Below are positions 51,741-63,153 of a DNA stretch of 64,000 nt, piece after piece. Made by a program: the position numbers and the translations under genes. Below the pieces are notes generated by a model that searched no databases, was not told the DNA's origin, and saw only the letters and a list, made by a program, of their open reading frames with translations. The stretch lies in assembly GCA_000231825.2 (NCBI GenBank), contig JH720313.1:616130-680129 (forward strand), written 5' to 3'. The stretch comes from Tetrahymena elliotti 4EA. Its lineage: Eukaryota > Ciliophora > Oligohymenophorea > Hymenostomatida > Tetrahymenidae. How positions within the stretch are numbered: the first letter of the stretch is position 1; every line of letters begins with the position of its first letter.

Positions 51741-52440
51741 AGAGGACCTAAACCGTTATTAGGTAATGAAGAACAACTGAAGATAGACAATGCTGTAATA
51801 AAGAATAGATTCCTAACTTTTTATTAAATTTAAAGAAGTAAGGCTATGAATCCTAATAATACTACTAAGCACACTGTTGAATAACACTGGATTACTTTAT
51901 CCAGAAGCTCCTACTAAATCAAAATTGAGTGATCCAAAAATATGAAAAAAGAAATGAATTTGTAACAGACTTTGATGAATGGACTCAAGATGAGATTATA
52001 AACATTGTTTTCTCTGATTGAGAGTAAGCTCTTTTCTAAAAAGCACATTTTAGTGCTACTTAGAGCTAAAAAGAATACTCTTATTGAAAATAAGTTCTTT
52101 AACCAAACAGAGAAAAGATAATCACATTTTCTAGAATGATAATTGCCCAAGTCATTATGCGAAATTAGTCAGCAAATTTTTATTTAAAAATAGTGTTCAT
52201 AAACTCACTTGGCCTCAACAGTCTCCTGATTTAACCTTCATAGAGAATATTTGGGCATATTTAAAAATTTTTTATGGAAAAAGAAAACTCATATTAAAAA
52301 TAAGGAAAATGTTTGCACTATGCTTAAAAGGATTCTATTCAGAGGAGTACTCATAGTAAACTGCCATTCCCTATGAATCTTATCAAAGAAGAATGGAAGC
52401 TGTCTTAAAGAGTGAAAGAGTTTATAAAATATTTATTCAG
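51741..52440 (+). pseudogene. degenerate Tc1/mariner-family transposase (DD34E)
   Basis: Three pieces of a Tc1-type transposase are visible. The first (about 51,744-51,920) reads GPKPLLGNEEQLKIDNAVIK, typical of the helix-turn-helix/linker. In a second frame comes DEWTQDEIINIVFSD with the first catalytic Asp at 52,016, immediately followed by a TGA. A third frame has the second Asp at 52,138 in DNCPSHYAKLV and then WPQQSPDLTFIENIWAYLK, whose Glu is at 52,243, exactly 34 residues after the Asp (DD34E). Only about 40 codons separate the first and second Asp, so a central part is missing. Frameshifts and stops make it inactive. Tc1/mariner elements in ciliates are normally confined to the germline nucleus. 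Confidence 0.85.
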
Positions 52441-53765
52441 CTAATTAATTTTTTAATAAAAGTCTTTCTTTTAGCATTTAGTCCAAAAGCAATACATATC
52501 GCTTGTAACAAGTATTGTGATATTAGTTAATTTAGCTTCCCTCTTTATGTTTGTAATATTTGTTTTTCTGTTTGTAGATATTTTAGAATACAAGAATCAT
52601 ACAAAAATATGTTTAAAAAATTTGATGCATATTGTTTACTTGCTCTAAAATTATCCTTTTCAAACTTTTAAATCTCAAAAATTACATTTTAATTCTTTTA
52701 AAATATTTTAGGGTTTTATTATTTTTTAATGTGCAGTTAAAATTCTTAATATCATAAATTATTTAAAAATACCAATTAGATTTTATATCAACAAATTATT
52801 AATATTTCACCTTAATTTAATATAAATTTAAATAATAATTACTATTCCACTCTTTACTATCATATAAAGTAGCTTTCTATAAGATTGATAACCCAAATAC
52901 TGAAAAAATTCTAAATTTTGTTAAATTTAATAACAAATTATCCTAACCTTACATGTCCTACACAATTTTCTTTCAAATGAGTAAAAAATACCAATTTTTC
53001 TATTTTACATAGATTTTTTATTTTTCTTTCATCTAGCCTCTTATTTTGAATTCTTCTTTGTTGATCCTTCCAATATTATCTAAATTTATCCTACCATACT
53101 TTTACATCAAATTTTCCATGAAATCTAAATCAATCTCTTACATTTCATACAAATTATGATTCATAGAATATTCCTCCAAATTAATTTCTTTAGGTTTGAG
53201 GATAGGTACATAATTTGTATTGATTGGTGTACTTTCTTACAGTTATCTAATGTCACAATAACATCATCTCAATTTATTAATCTATCTTTCAATTTGGAAT
53301 AAAATTATTAATTAATGTTATTACAAAAATAGTTTAAATTAATGAAAGCTGATTAATAAATAGAAGACCTTTTAGATAATTTAGAAACAAAAAAGACAAT
53401 TTGATTTAAGTATCTTTCACTTTCAATAAATATTCTTAATGATTAATGAATACAATTAAATTTAAATTTAGAAATAAAATTAAGTGTAAATTTCATGAAA
53501 GATTTACGATTTTATAAATTTTATATCTTTTTTTGAATAAATAAAAAGTAAAGTGCTTAAAGTTTGGTATTTTGAATAGAAATGCAAGTAAATAAAACAT
53601 GATAATCAAGGTGGTTGAAGGCAAGTTGGTTTGACACTCTAAGGAATTATGCACAGGTTGCTTTTTTTGATTGTATGTGTAAGATATCAAGCAATATGAT
53701 GTCTGGCATAGAATGAAATAACAAGGTGATTATTAAAATTATTTTATTACCAGTAAGTTAAAAAA
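52441..53765. other. AT-rich region right of the transposase relic
   Basis: No gene is seen to about 53,570. From about 53,570 to 53,765 the sequence becomes less A/T-rich and leads into the GC-rich island, without a recognisable coding or RNA feature. The - strand frame at 53,493-53,690 has no coding support. Confidence 0.45.
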
Positions 53766-53897
53766 ATGCCACCGCGAACAACAGAGGTCGTGAGCGTGCC
53801 AAGTTTCAAGTGGATAGGATTACTGGATCAAGGTGAAAAAGAATTGAATTGCATCGCACAAGGAGCATTAGCAACAGCAATTAATTCATTCTTTTGA
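53766..53897 (+). CDS. 43-codon ORF in a GC-rich island, origin unknown
   Basis: The frame from ATG 53,766 to TGA 53,895-53,897 begins MPPRTTEVVSVPSFKWIG and ends LATAINSFF. The first 100 nt are about 47% G+C by count, roughly double the surroundings, and codons such as CCG, CGA, GTG and GTC are otherwise rare here. It uses no TAA/TAG Gln codons. No family is recognised. It may be a fragment of a mobile or foreign element or a non-coding repeat rather than a gene; the base composition is the only hard evidence. Confidence 0.25.
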   Translation: MPPRTTEVVSVPSFKWIGLLDQGEKELNCIAQGALATAINSFF

Positions 53898-54030
53898 CTA
53901 GGCAGGGTATTTTGTTTCACTCTATCCCATGGCCCCGAATTGTTTTTTTCAGTGGCTTTTGAACAAACTACTAATGGCTGAATTTTAGAAAATTTTCTCC
54001 ATGAACCCCCCCCTTAATAGTATCTTAATT
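53898..54030. other. right part of the GC-rich island, with poly-C tract
   Basis: Still comparatively G/C-rich (contains CCCATGGCCCCGAATTG) and ends with a run of about eight C just before the tandem repeat. Nothing coding is recognised. Confidence 0.4.
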
Positions 54031-54800
54031 GATCCTAATTTTTAGGCACCCATTTCACCAATCTCATTCCCACTTTTAAAAATAAAAATCAAATAAAAAA
54101 ATATTTAAAAGAAAGGAAAAGACATAAAAAAGTGAATGAAATCAAAAAGAACAAATAAAAATAAAGAATTTGCTAAACTTGTATGTATCCAGTAAACAAA
54201 CCAAAAATAGTCTGCTGTTACTTATAAATTAATATATTCATTCATGTATTGATTCATTGAAAAATGGATAATTAATATTGAAACACTATTTTTACCCAAG
54301 GTTAAGGCTCAAAGTTTAGATTAGAGCATTTTGATAATTCAGATCCTAATCCTTAGGCACCCATTTCACCAATATTATTCCCTCTTTTAAAAATAAAAAT
54401 TAAAAAAGGAACATAAAAATGTGAATAAAATCTAAAAAGAACAAATAAAAATGAATGAATTAGCTAAACTAATATCAAGTGAACGAACAGAAATTAATCA
54501 GTCATTATGTATAAATTAATATATTCATTCAAAAATGCATAATTAATATTGAAACACGATTTTTACTCAAGGCAAAGCTCCAAAGTTTAGAGATTAGAGC
54601 ATTTTGATAATGCAGATCCTAATTTTTAGGCACCCATTTCACCAATCTCATTCCCACTTTTAAATATAAAAATTGAATAAAAAAGTATTTAAAAGAAAGA
54701 AAAAGGCATAAAAACGTGAATGAAATCTGAAAAGAACAAATCAAAATGAATGAACTAGCTAAACTAATATCAATAAACGAACTGAAATTAGTCAATTCAA
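54031..54800 (+). repeat. three-copy tandem repeat, units of about 270-310 bp
   Basis: Copies start at about 54,031, 54,342 and 54,615, each with the core GATCCTAAT..TTAGGCACCC followed by ATTTCACCAAT, an A-rich middle, AAAGAACAAAT and AGCTAAACT...ATATCA. Between copies a shared segment reads TAAATTAATATATTCATTCA, then ATAATTAATATTGAAACAC and AGATTAGAGCATTTTGATAA. The units are diverged by substitutions and small indels, and the last is truncated after the second core block. No coding frame is conserved. The repeat lies directly beside the GC-rich island. Confidence 0.85.
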
Positions 54801-55882
54801 AATCAAAGTAAGGTAGATCATAGCATTAAATTTGAAATAAATTTTTATAATTATTTATCTCTCTCTCTATTTAATATGTTCAAGTTTTATTTGTAAATTT
54901 GTAAATCTTAAAAGAAGTTAAATTAAAATTAAATAAAGAAATAACAGTTTTTAAAAATACAGATTTTAAATTCCTCTTCTTATTTATTACGACCATAATT
55001 CCTCAAGCCCTCAGTCCTCAGGATATAAAAATATAAAGTTTAAAACTTTTTTTTTATAAACTACTTTTATTTTTTGCTTTTTGCTTGAAGGAAGCAATAA
55101 AATTTTTTTAAGTCAATATCTAATAATTTGATTTCATTCATAAAAGTATATTTTTTTAATATTTTACTTCTCTTAATTGATGTTTGAAATATTTTTCTTT
55201 AAAATTACATCAAGCAAATTAATATTTAAACACATTAATTGAATTTTAAAAATAAGTATTTGATTAATTTAAATCTTTGTAAAAAGAAATAGCTTATAAA
55301 TTCTACCATTCAAAAAATTATAAGCCAGTCACAAATACTTTTGTGATTAAATAAATAAGTTGTTGCATAAATATGTATAATTTTATGTTTTTAATTAAAG
55401 ATTATTTTATAAGAAAAATATCTGTAAAAAAGAAATTTAAATTTTAGAAATTTCTATTTTACAATCAATCTTTTAGGTTACAAAAATTTATTTTTAAATG
55501 CAAAAGATCATTTATGGTAAAAAAATATCTTATTTGGCAATTAAAAACAAAGGAAAAACAAATAAAAATGAAAAATAATATTAATTTTTCTTTTAGAAAT
55601 CTAAAACAGTTTGAAAATTAATTTGAGTGATATAATTATATACTTTTATTTCTATTCTTTTAAAGATAATAATTACTATTAAATTGAATAAAATTAAAAT
55701 TTGTAATCTTTTTGGTTATAGCTAATTATACTTGTTTTGTTTTCTTCTAGAAAAATAACTAGAAACTTACATCTCAACATTAAATGATTTGAAAATAGTA
55801 GAGATACATCAATTTTGATTTCATAAATTATTTATTTGAAAAATATATCTTCAAGATTGATAAAAGATAAACTTGAATAAGA
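54801..55882. other. intergenic, no gene seen
   Basis: A/T-rich spacer between the tandem repeat and the second lipase gene. Confidence 0.5.
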
Positions 55883-58606
55883 ATGGTAAATTTAAAATTG
55901 ATAAAAACGATAGCTTTAACTCTAATAGCTCTCATAATATTGACTACATTAGTTTTCTTTCTTGATAATACAGATTATGATAAACATAGCTTAAATTAAA
56001 AAGCTTTCAGATAGCTTGAAAATAAACACTAGGATCATTTCTAAGAAGTATTGAAAAAATATGATAATTATTGTTTGAATAGAAAAGATAAAAGCAAATT
56101 AAATACCCAATAATAATTTGAAGAGTTTAGGAAAGGTAAATTTTAATATAAAATTATTTCTTATGATAAATAATTAAAATACTAAATTTTTTTAGCAAAT
56201 TTTTCCTAGTTTGATAGTTTTGAAAATATTAATTTAACCTAAACTAAATATTCAATTCATCAATAACTTTTTTTTGGAGAATCTCAGAAAATTTTTTATT
56301 AAATTAATTAACTTAATTGATTTTTATGGTTCAAAATATTACTTTTTAAACTTAAAATAAAAAGTTGAAAATATGCCTTTCATTTTTTTATTATTTATTT
56401 TTAAAACCTTTTTTGTTTATAAAAAGGACCTTGTGCCCCTGTGATATTAATACCTGGTTTATTAGGAACCATTCTTCAAGTAAAAATTGATTGTGAAAAA
56501 CTTCAATCAAATAATCCAGAAATATTCTCAAATTGTGGTTGGGGAACCTGTTCAAAATACAATATTTTCAAAAAGAGACCAGCGCCAGAATATAGACTTT
56601 GGATTGGTGGAATTTTTTCTAAAACAAGTTTTCTTTAAATTAGTAAATAAGATAAATGCTATGGTGATTTAATTGGATTATTTTATAACCGCGAAAAGAA
56701 TATATTAGAAGGTAAAGAAGGTTTAGAAGTTAATTGGTATGGAAATACTGAGTAGACAATTAAAGATAGTAAATGCGGTGCTAATTCAATCAGAGATTTT
56801 GCTGAAGATATAATTTTGAAAAATGCATTAGGTTGCACTTCTTTGGGTTTTGGCAATCCTATTGATTTGCTAGATGCTATGGGTTACTAGTCAGGATTAA
56901 CTTACTAAGCTACTCCTTATGATTTCCGCTAAGATGTCGCTCAAAGTAACATCATTTATTTCTAAGCTAAAAAAGTTTTTTTAATCAAAAATTTAAAAAT
57001 TAAAGTTGGGAATAAAATATTTTTAATTAAATTTAAAAGAATTTGTAAGATAAAACTATATTTTTTTATTTAGGTGAAACTCAATAAATCATCCCAAAAG
57101 CAATTGATCATTTATATGAATTGAATGGAAAAAAAATAGTTCTTTTAGGTCACTCTTTGGGAAATTTGCATGTCCTTAACTCTTTTAGTAATATCTCATA
57201 GGAAACAAAAGATGTAAAAGTTAAATAATTTATTGCAGCTGGTCCACCTTTTCTTGGAACTCCTAAATCTTTTATTGCTATGCTTGGAGGTAATCCTGAA
57301 TATGTTAAATAAATTTTAGGCAAATAATTGGGAATGAACTACTATACCTAAATTTCTTTTACTTAAGGCTGCTCTAGTTCTTACGACATATTAATCAAGG
57401 ATACTTTTGACAAGTAAATTTTATATTTAATTATTAATCTTCTACTTTTATCTTGAAATAGAATAAATACTTCTTAAAACTAAAGGAAAAGTCCTAATTT
57501 TTTTTTTGACTTACATTTTTTTGAAAAGGTTACATTATTAGTCTTACCTTAATAATATATTTAAAAAAATACAATATTAATTTTTCGAGTATTAATCTAA
57601 TCAAATTTTTCAATAATTTGTTAAGCTTCGATTTAATTAAATGAAAGAGAATTTAAATTTCAAGCAAGTGATCGATCTTTTGTTTTTAATTTTTAAAGGT
57701 TCAAAAACAAAGAATGGATGAAGGAAATAATTAGAAGAATAGATTATGAAGAAACTGGTTATTATGAAGGTTCAATACCATTTGAATTTTTACCTAATCC
57801 TCATGAAACATGCTTAAATGATGTTTTCAAGACAAGAAAAGGAGGTTTTTGTCAAAATGGACTTGTAAATTTGTAAAAGTAAACAATAGTTACTATTAAT
57901 GGGGAAGAATTCAAAGCAACTATGGAAGACATTTAAAAACTTATTAAAAAGTACAGCTTTTATGACATAGAATCAGCCATTAATCTGTAAAACAAATCGT
58001 TTGAAGCTGAAGGTCTTTAAAATCTTATAAATCCTAATGTCCCTACTTCTATCGTTTATAGTAACATGCTCAAAACTGACATATTCTTTACTTATAATAG
58101 AGATACTTTAAAAGTATATAATGAAACTAAAGATTTCTATTTTGCAGATAAAGTATAAAGTGGTTTAGGTGATGGTACAGTACCAACATTTTCAGCGATT
58201 GTTCCTGGACTTAAATGGTTTTATGTAAATTAAAAAAATTTTTTCTTTTAATAAAATATTTTTTTTGTGGAAAAAGGAACATTAACAATAAAAAGAAAAC
58301 AGTAAACCTTTAAAATTAGTAGAGCTTTGTTCTAATATCAAAAAAGAAAATCCTTTTTATGATGCTATTTCAGCTAATGGAGAAACTGAATAAACTTAAT
58401 CTGAATATAGAGGTATTAACTGTGAGTGTGAAAACGGAGATAAGTAAGATATTTGTGGTCATACTTGTATGATTAATGACTCATACTTTTTAGATTATTT
58501 TGCTTAATCTGTAATTACATTTGAAAAATCAAGTAAAATGGAAAATAAACTCACATCTGAATAACTTGAACTACTTATTAGCTCTTGTCCAACACTTTAG
58601 TAATGA
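55883..58606 (+). CDS. LCAT/PLA2G15-like lipid acylhydrolase, paralogue 2
   Basis: Same architecture and intron positions as the gene at 48,405. Exon 1 encodes a signal-anchor (TIALTLIALIILTTLVFFL). Exon 2 (from about 56,427) has GPCAPVILIPGLLGTILQVK, FSNCGWGTCS, LGFGNPIDLLDAMGYQ and ATPYDFRQD. Then follow GETQQIIPKAIDHLY, the nucleophile motif LGHSLGNLHVL, FIAAGPPFLGTPKSF, an exon with EWMKEIIRRIDYEE, GLGDGTVPTFSAIVPG and a final exon with RGINCECENGD and CGHTCMINDSYF (probable catalytic His). TGA is at 58,604-58,606. All predicted triad residues are present. Long blocks are near-identical to paralogue 1 at the protein level, while exon 1 and the introns have diverged, which indicates an old tandem duplication with both copies under selection. 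Confidence 0.88.
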
Positions 58607-59207
58607 AAATATCTAGTTTTTTTGATATAATAAAGTAAAAAATAATATTTTAGTTAGGAAATGAATGATATTTTAAAATAAAAATAGTTAAAAATTAGCT
58701 AAAAAATATACTTTTTTATTTCACTCTTATGTGTTTTTTATGGAAATTATGTATAAAAATTTTTATTAATAAATTTATTCACTTTCTATTTTCTACTGAT
58801 TGATGGTAAAAAATTTATATTTTATTTAACATTAAATTAGTGTATTTTATGTATTCTTAATCGCACAATATAATAATAAATAGAGTCAATAATTTGATTA
58901 TCAAGTAGTGAATTTTATGAATTTTGAATAAAATAATAGAGTAAATAACGTTGCCATTATATAAAATTATATAAAGATAAAAAAATGTGATCTTTTTCTA
59001 TTCTGCAATTTTTGTTTTTGATTTTAATATTGAAATAATTTAATTTTTATGATGTTTTGGCTTCATAACTAAAAATTAAAGTTAAAAGTAGAAGCATTTT
59101 GTTCAATATATTAACATTTATTTATTAATTGATTTGTAATTATTATTTTAAAATTTAATTAATTTTGTAGGTAAAGTAGAACAATAAAAAAATACAAAAG
59201 CAGTAAA
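58607..59207. other. intergenic, no gene seen
   Basis: A/T-rich spacer containing the promoter of the 59,208 gene. No element is recognised. Confidence 0.5.
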
Positions 59208-61503
59208 ATGATATTTAAGAGAATCAAAAACATAGACATATTTGGGGCTTAAATACAATTTTTATTAAAAGGCCAAAGATAATACAAAACAATGCTAGGA
59301 GCTATTTTAACGATCATAATTTTCTTAATACTTTCTTTTAACTTTTTTTCAAATGTCATTAAAGTTTATATAAGATCATCTCCAATAGTATATCAATAAG
59401 AAAGGTAGGTTGATAACCCATAACAATTTGTAATGAATTCAACCACTACATAATTCTCTTTTGGAATGGAGTATCCTAATAATTTTACTAACTTTATTGA
59501 CCCTTCAATTTACACAATCAAAGCATACTAAATGTCAAAAAATGTTGTATTTGATCCTAAAACTAATTAAAAGCATATTACCTGGGAAAAAAATTACTTC
59601 AATATCAAGTAATGTTCTGAAGATAATTTCTAAAACCCAAACACAAGAGACAATTTTTTGAATAATTCTTTTTAAAATCTTTATTGCTTTGACAAATCCT
59701 CTTAATTGGTTATTCAAGGTGATTATCTTTAAGATAACTATGATTTAGTGTATATTGAAGTTTATCCTTGTTAAAAAAACTGCAAATCTTAATCAGAAAT
59801 TGAGAGTATTTTAGGATTAGGTTATTTTGCTATTTATTTTTCGGATATAATAGTTGATCCTTAACTTAAAGATTTCCCCTTTAAATTCTACAATCGAGAT
59901 ATTTATTGGGCAACAAGTCTTGATAACCCTAAAATAGCTAATATGTACTATAGAAATAATTATGTAGAAAGCGATTTTGGGTGGGTTTTTCCTGATTTGC
60001 ATACACAGAAATATGCATCATTTAGTTATTCTGATCTTCAAGTAACTTTTTTAATACAAATAAAACTCATAAATTATGATCTTTAATGAAGTTCTTTTTT
60101 TAATAAATTTTCATTTCAACTTTATGGTTTAAATTTTTGCTTCAAAAATAATTAATTTATAAAAAAGTAAGTTTCTGGAACCGATTTTTTTATCTAAGTG
60201 ATTATCAGATTTGAGAAATAAAAAGAGAACATCTTTTATAGAAATTACTTGACAATTTAAGATATTCTATCTCGAACAGGTGGGTTTGCTCAATCATTAA
60301 TTGCAATAGGGTTTTTGTTAAGTAAATTCCTATCATAAGGATTGCTTTACATCTCTCTTGTAAATGAGTTTTTCACATTTTAAAAGAAATAATCTGAAGT
60401 TAACAAAAAAGATATTTCTCAATAATAACAAAAGCTTTACTCTTCTCATTAAAATTAGAGAAGCCCAAGTATTTTTAATTTATAGGAAATATAAAGAATT
60501 TAATCTAATTTACATACTTCAGCTACTAAAAAAGTAGAGTTGCGTCAAAATATGGATTTTTTAAAGCAAAAAAGACTGTTAAATTTATTTCACAACGAAT
60601 AACAACAACAGAATAATGTTAGATTGAGTATTAGAATCAATCAATAAAATAATTAAAGAATAGATAGTTTTAAAAATTATTTGGAGATAGTGTCTTTAAA
60701 ATTTGATTTCTAAAGATTATTTAAAGATGTGTTTTTGGCCTTTCAAAAATGAATTAGTAAACAGAAACAGAAGAATTATCAGGCTAAGCTTGTAAAGACT
60801 TTATAGTAAAATAGATTTACTGAATATAATTAAAAAGCTGGAGGAGTTAGATAAAATAAAAAAAATTATTTTGAGTGAACAGTAATTAAAATTATTTGAT
60901 TTGATGTAGTAACCGATTAAAGAAGAAGAATTGCTAATTTCAGATGAAGAAGACCCTGAAAGCTAAAATGATAAATAGAAATAATAGCTCACAAAGATTT
61001 AGGAAGGATTTGAGGCTTATGCAAGTATAACAAAATAATTTGAATAATCCGAAATTGATACAAAGATCATTTAAAATTTAGATCCTTAGCTCTTAGATAT
61101 TTTCAATTAAAATTAATAAACATAATTTTTGTAGGAACAAAAGATAAACAACAAATCTAATCAGGTTATTCAAAATTAATAATTATCTGCTATAATTAAA
61201 TAAATTGATGTCAGTACTAATTTTTCTCCAATGAAAATTGATCATGACACTCAAATAGATGATTCATCTAAAAATTAATCTTATATTTAAAAATTAGATA
61301 AATTTACTTTATTAAAAGATGGTAGCTGCAACAATTCCTCTAATATTAAAAATAATCAAGATTAGGATTATGATGAAGTTATCTAAATTAATTGTAATGA
61401 AAGTAAAGCTAAGGATAATCAAATAACTAATAATAGAAGCTTTACAAATGAATGCTCACTAATTGTTTTCTCATCAAATACTACTTAAAATAAATTTGAT
61501 TGA
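59208..61503 (+). CDS. two-pass ciliate transmembrane protein of unknown function
   Basis: ATG 59,208 starts MIFKRIKNIDIFGAQIQFLL, then TM1 (MLGAILTIIIFLILSFNFFS). A lumenal or extracellular domain of about 230 residues follows, with the pattern FVMNSTTTQFSFGMEYPNNF and VYPCQKNC. After a 126-nt intron (60,042-60,167) comes VSGTDFFIQVIIRFEKQKEN, DILSRTGGFAQSL and TM2 (LIAIGFLLSKFLSQGLLYIS). The cytosolic tail of more than 350 residues is Gln-rich and includes SKIDLLNIIKKLEELDKIKK. The frame changes near 60,690. A 37-nt GT-AG intron (60,690-60,726) restores it in phase, but that is short for this genome, so a one-base indel is possible. TGA is at 61,501-61,503. The layout (TM, ectodomain, TM, helical tail) matches a large ciliate family with no known function. 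Confidence 0.78.
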
Positions 61504-62125
61504 AAAATAAGCACAATATAAATAATCTTGAACTAATTTAAAATATTTATTAAATTAATGTTCTTATTATTTCCTCTCTAAGTCTTTAAATAATTGATTT
61601 TACATTTAAAATGATTTAACATTTAAAAGAAATTCATTCAAAATTAAAAAAATAGATGATGGTATAATTTCTTTTAAATCTTTTTTAAAATGTTTTCGAA
61701 ATTAATTTTTTTAGGTTTAACTTAATTCATTCATTTTAAAGTTTTGTAATTTCAAATTTAACTTTGTTAACTTAATTTTTTTAGTAAAATAATTTCTAAA
61801 ATTTTTTAATTTTCATTTTAACTTTTGGAAATTGTTTTCAATATTCTTCTTTCTTAATAAAAAAACTTCAAATTATTTTGGATATTAAAAGAAATAAAAA
61901 CCTTTTTTATGATAAATAAGTAAATGAATTTTATGTGCTCAAAATTATTAAAACAAAAACATTTTATATCTATGAATTCATCAAAAAATTTGTTTCCTCA
62001 ATGTATTTGATGAATATATTTTTTTAAAATGGAAATTAATTTTAAAACTAATTTAAAAAATGCATATTGATTTACATAGTTAGTTGATATGTATAATTTT
62101 TAATTTTTATTAATAAGAAACTAAC
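61504..62125. other. intergenic between convergent genes
   Basis: Only A/T-rich 3' flanks are seen. Confidence 0.5.
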
Positions 62126-62425
62126 TCAATGCTTGTGCTTATATATTGCTAACCCTTTCTAAGATAGTTCTTATTCCCATTACTTAGCTTCCTATTCATA
62201 TAATTCTTTAAGCTTGACATTTCTTACCATTTTAACTTCTTTTAAAGCATATTTCATTTCTTGATCAATCATTTTTCTAGCATATTTGTTTTAATTAGCA
62301 TTATCATATTTTACTTTAGTTTCATGCCAATTAGTAATTCTAGAAATACCTTCTAACTTCTTAGAGTATTACTCTGCTTACTAATATTTTTCGTTTTGCT
62401 TAATTGATCTTTAAATATTTATCAT
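62126..62425 (-). CDS. CFAP141: CFAP141 (C1orf189-like) microtubule inner protein
   Basis: An intronless frame of 99 residues (ATG 62,423-62,425, TGA 62,126-62,128), close to the 101 residues of the human protein. The C-terminal half carries the family pattern: YARKMIDQEMKYALKEVKMV, then RNVKLKELYEQEAKQWEQEL and SQKGLAIYKHKH, matching the human spacing of M-x-x-E-x-x-x-A-x-K-x-x-x-x-V-R and Y-x-x-E-L-x-x-x-G-x-A. The upstream part has a single conserved Trp (TNWHETK). CFAP141 binds inside axonemal doublet microtubules, which fits a ciliated cell. Seven or more Gln codons are TAA or TAG, so the conventional code hides the gene completely. Confidence 0.72.
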
Positions 62426-63153
62426 TTAAAAAATATTTTTTTTTTAAGATTTCCTTTTGTTAACTTTTTTAGTTTTGTGTTTTTTTGAATAGAAGGTTTA
62501 TCTAATAATCAATTAATTTCTTTACCAAACAACCTTTTGAAACTCCTCAAATAAATAAATTAATTAATTCATCATATTTTGAAATTTACTCATTTCTTTA
62601 TTATTAAATAAATCTAACAACTACTATATAAATAAATAAGTTAGAATTTTAAGATGACTAAAATATTTTGAAAAAACATATCAAGTATAAAGATATTATT
62701 TATTTCTCAGGAAAGAAATATTTTCTATCAAACCGATAAATTTAGATTGAGATAAAATCTTTTTCATTTGCTGTTTGAATTTTTAAAATTTTTGAAATGT
62801 TTGGATGTTTCCATCAAATTAGTATTAAAAAGAAAACAAATAAATTTAAAAATATTTATCATCTTCAATTTATATTTCTTGATTTAAAAAAATATTTTCA
62901 TATTCAAATACTCATCATTCATAAACTTAATAAAAAATCATTAAAAAAATTATAATTTATAAGAGAGAATTTGATCTATATTTAGGTCTCTTTAGATAGT
63001 AAATAAATTAAGGTTTTTAAATAGGTGCTAATAAATAAGTGAAAGAAGGATGTGATAAAATGTAAATTAAATATAAATACTAGATATAAAATATTAATTT
63101 ATATTTACAATGAATTTCTTTTTTGAATATGCTTTTCTTTGAATTTTTAAAAA
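62426..63153. other. intergenic, no gene seen
   Basis: A/T-rich spacer. It holds the CFAP141 upstream region and the 3' flank of the GTPase gene. Confidence 0.5.

Noticed and set aside
51914..52150. 78-codon - strand frame
   Set aside because: It is the antisense shadow of the transposase relic, whose DD34E motifs lie on the + strand.
53493..53690. 65-codon - strand frame left of the GC-rich island
   Set aside because: No conserved residues, and its composition follows the local base content only.
59535..60002. Two - strand frames (59,535-59,717 and 59,817-60,002)
   Set aside because: Both are antisense to the ectodomain of the two-pass membrane protein, which has the real coding signal.
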